Of a stretch of DNA of 64,000 nucleotides, positions 54,129 to 61,092 are shown in pieces. Numbering within the stretch: position 1 is the first letter of the stretch; the number at the start of each line of letters is the position of its first letter. The stretch spans positions 124,001 through 188,000 of the forward strand of contig NZ_JAATOV010000006.1 of the NCBI RefSeq assembly GCF_011806425.1, given 5' to 3'. The notes under the pieces are model-generated. The model did not search any database, had not been told where the DNA came from, and saw only the letters and a program-made list of their open reading frames with translations. Both the position numbers and the translations under genes were made by a program. The DNA comes from Thalassospira lucentensis (GTDB lineage Bacteria > Pseudomonadota > Alphaproteobacteria > Rhodospirillales > Thalassospiraceae).

Positions 54129-54758
54129 ATGATTCAGGTTTCCCAAGGCTGGCGCAGTGTTTTTAAAACGGTTTCGGTTTGTATGCTGCTAGCGACACCT
54201 TTGGCTGCTTGTGGGCCGCTTCAGATGCCGCTTGAAGACCGCACAGGCAACGACCAGTGGCTTGATACCCAGATCAAGTCCGGCATCCTTGGCGAGTTTG
54301 CCAAGCTTGATCACACCTATCTGATGGATGTGAATGTCGATATCTGGAAACAAGAAGTTCTGGTCACCGGCATGGTGGATTCCAAGGCAAAATATTATGA
54401 CGTGATGTCATTGATTAAGCAGGATAAGCGGATCAAAACCATCCATGATCATCTTGAGGTCGCCGACGCCGCTAAGATCGAGGCGTACCGTAAAGCTGAA
54501 GACGAGCACGGCAAAAATGCTGTCCCAACCGATTCGGCGACACAGTCGGTATCCGATGTTTGGATCGAAGGGCAGATCAAAGCATTGTTATTGGCGGAAA
54601 AAGGCGTCAGTTCGGTGAACTACCGCTGGCAGTCGGTAAACAACATCGTCTACATCATGGGCGAAGCGCAAACCGATCCTGAGCTTAAAAAGGTGCTTTC
54701 GATTGTACGCCGTATCAAGGGTGTTAAACGCGTTGTAAGCTATATCAAGCTTGCCTGA
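54129..54758 (+). CDS. BON domain lipoprotein
   Basis: 209-residue periplasmic lipoprotein. The signal peptide ends in a lipobox LAAC with Cys28. Two BON domains follow (about residues 42-115 and 138-207), each with the glycine-containing hinge (VLVTGMVDS and VYIMGEAQT). BON proteins such as DolP/OsmY bind phospholipid surfaces and help outer membrane integrity; this two-domain lipoprotein layout is like DolP. It has its own terminator and is transcribed alone. TATGAGGAG precedes the ATG. Confidence 0.9.
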   Translation: MIQVSQGWRSVFKTVSVCMLLATPLAACGPLQMPLEDRTGNDQWLDTQIKSGILGEFAKLDHTYLMDVNVDIWKQEVLVTGMVDSKAKYYDVMSLIKQDKRIKTIHDHLEVADAAKIEAYRKAEDEHGKNAVPTDSATQSVSDVWIEGQIKALLLAEKGVSSVNYRWQSVNNIVYIMGEAQTDPELKKVLSIVRRIKGVKRVVSYIKLA

Positions 54759-54788
54759 TCTCCTTCTGATTAAACGACTTTTTTGAAG

Positions 54789-54825
54789 TTCCCTGCAAAT
54801 CTGGCGGTTCGCGGGGAATTTTTTT
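54789..54825 (+). terminator. Terminator of the BON lipoprotein gene
   Basis: TTCCCTGC (54789-54796) pairs with GCGGGGAA (54811-54818) with one G-U pair, followed by seven T residues. Confidence 0.85.
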
Positions 54826-54849
54826 GTTCGGATCATGCTAAAAGTGTTT

Positions 54850-54868
54850 GAAAACTATTCGCATTTGC
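54850..54868. promoter_or_regulatory. Candidate Fur box upstream of bfd
   Basis: Read on the minus strand, GCAAATGCGAATAGTTTTC matches 12 of 19 positions of the classical Fur box by my hand count, including three conserved triplets. It overlaps the region expected to hold the bfd -35 element. Confidence 0.4.
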
Positions 54869-54913
54869 CGTAAGGATTTCGTGTTGTAATTAATAACCGA
54901 TTGCATTTGCACC

Positions 54914-55147
54914 ATGTATGTCTGCGTCTGTAACGCGTTAAAAGAAAAAGACGTCCGTCGGGCCGCCGAAGAAGGTGGGGCGACACGTCCGTCTGAAGTT
55001 TTCCGCTTTCATGGCTGTGCGCCGCAATGTGGCAAATGCGCGTGCCATATGCGTGCTGAACTCGCGCAGGCGAAAACCTGTGGCAACTGTGATTGCGATG
55101 ATGCAGCAGCTGTTACGGCAAATTATAATCCGATTGCCGCGGAATAA
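54914..55147 (+). CDS. bfd: Bacterioferritin-associated ferredoxin
   Basis: 77-residue [2Fe-2S] ferredoxin that releases iron from bacterioferritin. The cluster cysteines are Cys4 and Cys6 in MYVCVCNAL and Cys39 and Cys42 in CAPQCGKCACH. Additional cysteines occur at 35 and 44 and in a C-terminal CGNCDCDD stretch, more than in the E. coli protein. No bacterioferritin gene is adjacent. No clear Shine-Dalgarno. Followed by a bidirectional terminator. Confidence 0.92.
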   Translation: MYVCVCNALKEKDVRRAAEEGGATRPSEVFRFHGCAPQCGKCACHMRAELAQAKTCGNCDCDDAAAVTANYNPIAAE

Positions 55148-55182
55148 CGCGCCGGGTTTTTCCAGATACTTACATCAATGCA

Positions 55183-55214
55183 AAAAGGCGAAGCCATCAT
55201 GGGCCTCGCCTTTT
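55183..55214. terminator. Bidirectional terminator between bfd and leucine dehydrogenase
   Basis: AAAAGGCGAAGCC pairs with GGCCTCGCCTTTT with one mismatch and a loop of about six bases; A-run on the left, T-run on the right. Confidence 0.9.
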
Positions 55215-55242
55215 ATTTTGTCTGCGGTTTCGAAGCTGCGTT

Positions 55243-56301
55243 TTAAGCCGCGTGTTGGCGGGGACCAAACCGTTCTTCGGCCAGTCGATCGGCAACAAAA
55301 CTTGTGGATCGGTTTTGTTGTTTGGCCCGTTCAAAGATTTCGCGCACTGTCGCACCGATGCCTTCGATATGTTTGTTGGTCTCAGAGGCCGGTTTGCCGT
55401 TGCGGCAATAATGGACTTCGACCACGCCACCGGCATTAATCACGTAATCAGGGGCATATAAAATGCCTGCTTCGCGCAGCATGTCGCCGTGACGGGCATC
55501 TTCAAGCTGATTATTGGCCGCCCCGGCAATGATCGTTGCGCGCATGGTTTCGATGCTGCGGTCATTGATGACGCCGCCCAGTGCGCAGGGGGCAAGGATA
55601 TCGGCATCAACCGACAGAATTTCATCAACTGAAACGGCGGTCGCGCCAAATTCCGTAACGGCATTTGAAACACTCGCCGGGTTCAGGTCGGCCACGATAA
55701 GCTTCGCCCCGGCGTTATGGAGCATCTTACACAGATGGTATCCGACATGTCCAAGCCCCTGTACTGCGACCCGAAGACCGGCTAGGTCATTATGGCCGTT
55801 TTCAAACCGTGCGGCTTCTTTTAGGCCAATAAACACGCCATAGGCCGTAAAGGGTGAAGGATCCCCGGTGCGCTCGGGATCCTTGCCGTCATTGATCCCG
55901 CCGACATGTTTTGTTTGGCTTGCGATTTGGGCCATATCGTCGGTGCTGGTGCCGACATCTTCGGCCACGATATAGCGCCCGCCCAGCTGTTCGACAGCAC
56001 GTCCCATCGCGCGGAAAAGCTCCGGCGTTTTCTGTGTGCGGGGATCACCAATAATCACTGATTTGCCACCACCCAAAGGCAGGTTGGCAAGGGCTGATTT
56101 ATAGGTCATGCCGCGTGATAGGCGCAGGACGTCGTGAATGGCTTCCTGTTCTGTTGCATATGGCCACATGCGGCACCCGCCCAGTGACGGGCCAAGGTTG
56201 GTGTTGTGGACCGCGATGATGGTTTTCAGGCCGGTGGCATCATCACTGGCGAAGACAACCTGTTCGTGGCCATCAAATGCGCTTTCGGAAAACACGTTCA
56301 T
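55243..56301 (-). CDS. Leucine/valine/phenylalanine dehydrogenase
   Basis: 352-residue NAD-dependent amino acid dehydrogenase of the Glu/Leu/Phe/Val family. The start at 56301 gives MNVFSESAFDGHEQVVFASD with AGGAGG upstream. The catalytic region MTYKSALANLPLGGGKSVI holds both lysines, IVAEDVGTSTDDM the substrate-site aspartate region, and VAVQGLGHVGYHLC the NAD fold. Oxidative deamination of branched-chain amino acids fits the leucine operon nearby. A 16-bp palindrome lies 77 bases upstream of the start. Confidence 0.93.
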   Translation of the reverse strand: MNVFSESAFDGHEQVVFASDDATGLKTIIAVHNTNLGPSLGGCRMWPYATEQEAIHDVLRLSRGMTYKSALANLPLGGGKSVIIGDPRTQKTPELFRAMGRAVEQLGGRYIVAEDVGTSTDDMAQIASQTKHVGGINDGKDPERTGDPSPFTAYGVFIGLKEAARFENGHNDLAGLRVAVQGLGHVGYHLCKMLHNAGAKLIVADLNPASVSNAVTEFGATAVSVDEILSVDADILAPCALGGVINDRSIETMRATIIAGAANNQLEDARHGDMLREAGILYAPDYVINAGGVVEVHYCRNGKPASETNKHIEGIGATVREIFERAKQQNRSTSFVADRLAEERFGPRQHAA

Positions 56302-56377
56302 CCTTAGAAGCCTCCTTGCGGCGTAATTGTTCTGATGCAAGACGGGCTTGCTTATCCTTTTATGTTTGACTGTCGGG

Positions 56378-56393
56378 CGAATTGATCAATTCG
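56378..56393. promoter_or_regulatory. Perfect 16-bp palindrome, operator candidate
   Basis: CGAATTGATCAATTCG is fully symmetric and lies 77 bases ahead of the leucine dehydrogenase start. Lrp-family regulators bind such AT-rich palindromes; which regulator is unknown. Confidence 0.5.
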
Positions 56394-56437
56394 AAATTTA
56401 CGGAAGAAGATAAAAAGAACGTTTCGGTTGGGTGGGG

Positions 56438-56527
56438 ATGATTGGCGTGGAACTTTATGATCCCCCACAGTGTGCTTTGAAATATTATTGCGCGGCCTGT
56501 GCGCTGCACCATGGCTGCCAAAGGTGA
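56438..56527 (+). CDS. Possible cysteine-rich micropeptide, speculative
   Basis: A 29-codon frame after a purine-rich GGGTGGGG stretch. It encodes Cys at 12, 18, 21 and 27 with His24 and His25, including a CAAC pair like those of zinc-binding knuckles. The base stretch has no other assigned role. Could be chance; there is no comparative support here. Confidence 0.15.
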   Translation: MIGVELYDPPQCALKYYCAACALHHGCQR

Positions 56528-56533
56528 TTTGGG

Positions 56534-56797
56534 ATGAAAAAGGTGGCCAAAGTGATTCTTTTTTCAGTTTTTTAAATCGGCTGTGGTTGCGCTAAACAAA
56601 CCGCCAATCTGAAAGTTCGCGATGTTCTGGTGCTTTATCCTGAGCCAGCGCGCAATTGCCTGTGTTTGTCCTGCTACGGGGTGTTGGCTGCGTTTTGCGT
56701 ATGGCGCTATGACAGATTTGGACTTGAAACCGGAGCAATTAACCGTGAAAGTCAAAATAACCGGATAATTTACGGCTCGTTAAGGCGCGAAACGTAG
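56534..56797 (+). pseudogene. Possible broken small lipoprotein gene, speculative
   Basis: ATG at 56534 follows AAAGGTGA by six bases and encodes MKKVAKVILFSVF, a typical signal peptide start. TAA at 56573 then stops it, after which the frame continues IGCGCAKQTANLKVRDV and stays open for 73 codons to TAG. Replacing TAA by TTA (Leu) would give a lipobox-like LIGC. The downstream composition is not strongly protein-like, so this may be chance. Confidence 0.2.
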
Positions 56798-56893
56798 AGT
56801 GATGGTTGGGTATCTTGTGGTTGAGATTCCCAGTTCAGGACACGACGGCGTCTGGGGTGGCGCCGCCGGACAAAAAGTAAGGAGACCGGGGGA

Positions 56894-57127
56894 ATGTCTG
56901 CGTTTACAAATCACAGCCAGACAGTGTTCGAGGTTGAACTTCACAATCAAGACGTTCGCGAATGCGTCAAAGAAAACCGTTCCCACGACATCTTTGACGA
57001 TCGTTGGGCCGATGTACAAACCCACGAAGTTGCTGCAAGTGACGAAGGGAAGGCTCTTGCCATGATCGAAAACACCTATCCGTCATGTGATGGATTTGTT
57101 GTCGATCAGGTCAAACGCCTTTTTTAA
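56894..57127 (+). CDS. Small conserved-looking protein of unknown function
   Basis: 77-residue acidic soluble protein starting MSAFTNHSQTVFEVELHNQD. AAGGAGACCGGGGGA lies before the ATG, a strong ribosome site, and a strong terminator follows the stop, so the gene looks real and highly expressed. The sequence has a mixed alpha-beta pattern with a Cys near each half and no signal peptide. I do not recognise a family. It is monocistronic and divergent from leucine dehydrogenase across 590 bases. Confidence 0.65.
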   Translation: MSAFTNHSQTVFEVELHNQDVRECVKENRSHDIFDDRWADVQTHEVAASDEGKALAMIENTYPSCDGFVVDQVKRLF

Positions 57128-57150
57128 GGTCACCAATCAGCCAAAGATTT

Positions 57151-57190
57151 AAAAACGCGGCGGGGATGCGTTATCCCCGCCGCGTTTTTC
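57151..57190. terminator. Strong bidirectional terminator
   Basis: A perfect 16-base stem (AAAAACGCGGCGGGGA and complement) with a seven-base loop; ends the orphan gene on the plus strand and poxB-like gene on the minus strand. Confidence 0.95.
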
Positions 57191-57211
57191 TTGGGTTGAT
57201 CAAAGTGCCGG

Positions 57212-58885
57212 TTAGCGCAGCTTTGAAAACATTTCCCGGCCTTTTGCCATGGCGAATTTCTGGGCCTGATCAAATGTGACACTGGGCGGCATGATCAGGG
57301 CGTCGGGATCGACCCGCGCCTGAATGATGCTTGGTTTGTCACTTGCCATCGCCTGAGTTAAGGCAGACTGCAAGTCTGCTGGTGTGTCGGCGCGAAGCCC
57401 AAGGCACCCACAGGCCTGTGCGACGGCGGCCATATCGGCGTTGTTAAAGTCGATTGAATGTTTGGGCAGGCCTTTTGCTTCTTGCTCTAGCGCGATAAAG
57501 CCAAGTTCGCTGTTGTCAAAGATGACGGCTGTTAGCGGCAACTTGTATTTCGCCGCAGTCAGAAGTTCACCCATCATCATGTTAAAGGCACCATCGCCTG
57601 CAATCGCGATCACAGGTTTGTCGGGATGGGCCAGCTGCGCGCCCATGGCACCAGAAAAGGCAAAGGCCATGGTGCCTAGGCCCGATGACAGGGTCAGGCG
57701 CTGGTTCTTTTTGACGTGAAGGTGGCGTGCTGACCACGCCGTTGTGGTGCCGGTATCAACAACGAAAATCGTATCGTCCGGCGCATGGTTTTGGATTTCG
57801 CGGATGACACGTGCGGGGTGCATCGGCGTATCGTCAGATGTTTCAAGCTTTGCCCAATCATCGCGCTGTTCTTGCGCCTTGTCTGCCCAGTGTACTCTGT
57901 TTTTATCGTGGTCTTTTTGACTGACCCGGCTAAGCAGGCCACGCAGCGATTGCTTTGCCGTGCCGACCAGCGGGGCGTCAATATCATGACGTTTGCCGAT
58001 CTGGGTCAGTTTGCTGTCAATTTGAATGGTTTTCGCGTGTTTCGGATAAAAGTCCATATACGGGAAATCCGCACCGATCAGACACAGAACGTCACAGTCG
58101 GCAATGGCATCTTGCCCAGGTTTGCCGCCCAAAAGCCCCAAGCCACCAATACATCCTTCGTGGTCATCGTCGATCCAATCCTTGGCGCGCAGCGTCCGCA
58201 CGATGGGGGCGTCGATCCGCTTGGCAAGTTCAATCACATCATCGGCGGCATCGGCCGCACCAATGCCTGCCAAAATGACCGGATTTATCGCGCCATTTAG
58301 AATTTCGGCAGCACGATCAAGATCGCTGTCTGATGGTACTGTTTCCAACGTCGCAAGTAAGGTTGCGACATTCACCGCATCGCTGCCGCAATCGACACCT
58401 GCGATATTGTTGGGGATACACACATGGGCAGGGGCATTGTTTTCAATCGCCGCCTTGCAGGCTTCTTTTAAGATACGTCGGGCCTGTGCTGGATCCATGA
58501 TGGTGCGTGAATAAACTGCAACCTCGCCAAATAAGGCTTCCAGATCGACTTCCTGATGGTATTCGGTACCGATAAATTCGGAATCGACTTGGCCGGTAAT
58601 GGCCAGAACCGGTGCATGGTCATGCCGAGCATCATATAGGCCATTCAAAAGATGGATCGCACCGCCACCAGCCGTGCCGACACAGCACGAAATTTTACCC
58701 GACAATTTGGCTTGTGCCGATGCGGCGAAGGCACCGGCTTCTTCGTGTCGGACCAGAACAAAATCGATGTCATCTTTGTCACGCAGCGCAAAGGTCAGAT
58801 CATTGATGGCGTCGCCGGGGATGCCAAATACGTGCCGCACACCCAAATCGCGCAATAAATTGATCGTCAGGTCAGCAACTTTCAT
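57212..58885 (-). CDS. Thiamine pyrophosphate enzyme, pyruvate oxidase/dehydrogenase (PoxB-like)
   Basis: 557-residue ThDP enzyme of the acetolactate synthase/pyruvate oxidase superfamily. The N-terminal domain has HVFGIPGDAINDL and the catalytic glutamate in VRHEEAGAFAASA; the C-terminal domain binds ThDP with GDGAFNMMMGELLTA and DNSELGFI. It resembles PoxB (pyruvate:ubiquinone oxidoreductase) or related enzymes, but lacks an obvious C-terminal lipid-activated peptide. Start at 58885 with AAGGAAATCACC. It begins 31 bases after gdhA, apparently in one operon. Confidence 0.88.
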   Translation of the reverse strand: MKVADLTINLLRDLGVRHVFGIPGDAINDLTFALRDKDDIDFVLVRHEEAGAFAASAQAKLSGKISCCVGTAGGGAIHLLNGLYDARHDHAPVLAITGQVDSEFIGTEYHQEVDLEALFGEVAVYSRTIMDPAQARRILKEACKAAIENNAPAHVCIPNNIAGVDCGSDAVNVATLLATLETVPSDSDLDRAAEILNGAINPVILAGIGAADAADDVIELAKRIDAPIVRTLRAKDWIDDDHEGCIGGLGLLGGKPGQDAIADCDVLCLIGADFPYMDFYPKHAKTIQIDSKLTQIGKRHDIDAPLVGTAKQSLRGLLSRVSQKDHDKNRVHWADKAQEQRDDWAKLETSDDTPMHPARVIREIQNHAPDDTIFVVDTGTTTAWSARHLHVKKNQRLTLSSGLGTMAFAFSGAMGAQLAHPDKPVIAIAGDGAFNMMMGELLTAAKYKLPLTAVIFDNSELGFIALEQEAKGLPKHSIDFNNADMAAVAQACGCLGLRADTPADLQSALTQAMASDKPSIIQARVDPDALIMPPSVTFDQAQKFAMAKGREMFSKLR

Positions 58886-58916
58886 GGTGATTTCCTTATT
58901 TTCATATATCTGCGGA

Positions 58917-60266
58917 TCAGGAATGCCAAAACGCATTCATGGCATCGGCAACACGTCGGAAGCCGGTAAGATTTGCGCCATCGCGATAATCGATAATTTT
59001 CCGCTTTGGACTGTTTTCGACACAGTCGGCATGGATGGTTTTCATAATTTCACGTAGGCGCTTGTCGACCATGTCCGCATCCCAGCGCAAACGCTGAGCA
59101 TTTTGACTTTGTTCAAGGCCGCTTACGGCGACACCACCGGCATTTGACGCCTTGCCCGGCGCATGCGGGATGTCAGCATCGCGCAAAACCTGCTGCGCGT
59201 CGGCTGTCAGGGGCATATTGGCCCCTTCGCAGACCATCATGACTTTCTGCTCAACCAGCTTTTTGGCGTCTTTTTCTTCAAGCTCATTCTGGGTCGCACA
59301 GGGAAGGGCGATGTCACATTCCAGCGACCATGGCTTTTCATCGGATAGGAATTTTACGCCTTTGCCGGTTTTGAAATCAGCCAAGGATTCACGCTTAGTC
59401 GTTTTCCATTCTTCGATCTTATCAAGCATTTCGTGATCAAGACCGTCTTTGATATGAAGCGTGCCAGAACTGTCGCTTAAGCTGATGACTTTGGCATCAA
59501 GCTCGATGGCCTTGCTTGCGGCATGCAGGGCAACGTTGCCCGCACCGCTAATGGCGATGCGTTTGTCGGCGATTTCGCAGTTGGCTTCTTCAAGCATGTG
59601 ACACAGGAAATAGATGCATCCATATCCGGTTGCCTCTGTTCGGCCGGCACTGCCGCCAAAATCGCATCCCTTGCCGGTCAAAACGCCGGTCCATTTATTG
59701 GTCAGTTTCAGATAATGGCCAAACAGGATGCTGATTTCACGGGCGCCGACACCGATGTCACCGGCAGGGATATCGATATCCGTTCCGATGTGACGATAAA
59801 GCTCCTGCATGAACGATTGGCAGAAACGACCGACTTCACGCCTTGATTTACCTTTTGGCGAGAAGTCCGCCCCACCTTTTGCGCCGCCCATCGGCAGGCG
59901 GGTCAGGCTGTTTTTTAAGGTTTGCTCGAACCCAAGGAATTTAAAAACGCTTTCATTGACAGACGGGGCAAAACGCAGGCCCCCTTTATACGGGCCAATG
60001 GTTTGGTTGAACTGTACACGCCAACCACGGTTGACCTGAATTTGGCCGTCGTCATCTTCCCATGCGACGCGAAACTTGATGCTGCGATCTGGTTCTGTGA
60101 ACCGTTCCAAGACCGCATTTTTGCGCATATCGGTTTGATCAAGATACCAGTCTGTTACCGAACAAAGAACTTCGCCGACGGCTTGATGAAACTCTGGCTG
60201 ATTGGGATTGGTTTCTTTGAGTTGGGCGAGGAATTCTTCACGGAACTTGGCTGATTTTTTGGTCAT
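58917..60266 (-). CDS. gdhA: NADP-specific glutamate dehydrogenase
   Basis: 449-residue hexameric GDH of the GdhA type. Segments IGPYKGGLRFAPSVNESVFKF, RLPMGGAKGGADFSPKGKS (catalytic and substrate lysines), PAGDIGVGAREISILFGHY and GCDFGGSAGRTEATGYG are diagnostic. It assimilates ammonium to glutamate, or in the reverse direction deaminates it; putA and leucine dehydrogenase nearby supply glutamate or ammonium. First gene of gdhA-poxB-like pair. Confidence 0.96.
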   Translation of the reverse strand: MTKKSAKFREEFLAQLKETNPNQPEFHQAVGEVLCSVTDWYLDQTDMRKNAVLERFTEPDRSIKFRVAWEDDDGQIQVNRGWRVQFNQTIGPYKGGLRFAPSVNESVFKFLGFEQTLKNSLTRLPMGGAKGGADFSPKGKSRREVGRFCQSFMQELYRHIGTDIDIPAGDIGVGAREISILFGHYLKLTNKWTGVLTGKGCDFGGSAGRTEATGYGCIYFLCHMLEEANCEIADKRIAISGAGNVALHAASKAIELDAKVISLSDSSGTLHIKDGLDHEMLDKIEEWKTTKRESLADFKTGKGVKFLSDEKPWSLECDIALPCATQNELEEKDAKKLVEQKVMMVCEGANMPLTADAQQVLRDADIPHAPGKASNAGGVAVSGLEQSQNAQRLRWDADMVDKRLREIMKTIHADCVENSPKRKIIDYRDGANLTGFRRVADAMNAFWHS

Positions 60267-60379
60267 GTTTTCGCGTCTTTTCCTGTGTCTGTGTGTCTAT
60301 TGAACGCATCAGACAAGGAAAAGTGCCAAGATCGTCTGGTGCCAGCCAAGAGCACCACGGGTTATTTGGCAGTTGGTGC

Positions 60380-60973
60380 TCATGTGCGAAGGGCCATATC
60401 GACGAAGGCCAACCTGTCTTGTCCCCAGAACATTTCATCGCCAACAAAATAGGTCGGCACGCCAAAAACATTTCGTTCACGCGCGGATTGACTGTTTTCG
60501 TCGTAAATCTGTGCGGTATGGGGCATGTCGGCATATTCAAGATATTCGACAGAAAGGTGGTTTGACACCAATGCTTCGCGCACGGTGTTGGGATCGCTGA
60601 TGTCGCGTTCGCGTAACCACACATCGCCCATTAGTGTGTCGGTCAGGCCGGTCACGTCTTTGCCGTCTTCTTGAACGGCAATAATGGTGCGCGCGGCAAA
60701 TGTTTCATCGATTGGGAAATGGGCAGGATGCAGATGGATTGGGATTTTAAGGTGTTTTGACCATCTTTTTAGCTCCACCAGGCGGTAGTCTTGACGCGGT
60801 TTGGGGCGTTTTGAAACCGGAACACCGCCACCATGTTGCCAGACGTCTGCGGCGCGGCACGGTTTGTGGATAATCTCCACCCCGTTTTTCTTGGCGATAT
60901 CAACCGCACGACGGAACCCAAAAAACGACCATGGGGATTGCACAAAGAAGTAATGAATAATCGGTCCAGACAA
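60380..60973 (-). CDS. 2-hydroxychromene-2-carboxylate isomerase family protein (2)
   Basis: 197 residues from a TTG start at 60973, which has AGGAGG five bases away; an ATG ten codons upstream has no such site. N-terminus MSGPIIHYFFVQSPWSFFGF contains the serine of the kappa-GST site, and NVFGVPTYFVGDEMFWGQDRL is the conserved C-terminal segment. DsbA fold. It differs considerably from the copy at 48636, so not a recent duplication. Precedes gdhA by 113 bases; partner enzymes of aromatic degradation are absent. Confidence 0.88.
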   Translation of the reverse strand: MSGPIIHYFFVQSPWSFFGFRRAVDIAKKNGVEIIHKPCRAADVWQHGGGVPVSKRPKPRQDYRLVELKRWSKHLKIPIHLHPAHFPIDETFAARTIIAVQEDGKDVTGLTDTLMGDVWLRERDISDPNTVREALVSNHLSVEYLEYADMPHTAQIYDENSQSARERNVFGVPTYFVGDEMFWGQDRLAFVDMALRT

Positions 60974-61092
60974 TTCGGCCTCCTGTTGCTGTATAGGCAG
61001 CATTTTGTTTTTAGCTGCTTATTACAGTGCATGAGCCAACAGGGGGCGTCAAATGGCGCCGTGAATTTTGGGTAACTTTTAGGTGTATTTGA

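Larger units (their letters stand above)
56302..56893. other. Large intergenic region with small candidate frames
   Basis: About 590 bases separating the divergent leucine dehydrogenase and the 77-residue orphan gene. It contains a 16-bp palindrome (56378-56393), a cysteine-rich 29-codon ORF (56438-56527) and a short frame starting with a signal-like sequence interrupted by TAA (56534-56797). None is certain to be a gene. Confidence 0.5.

Noticed and set aside
56709-56768. 19-codon frame starting MTDLDLKPEQ
   Set aside because: No ribosome site and too short to support without comparative data.
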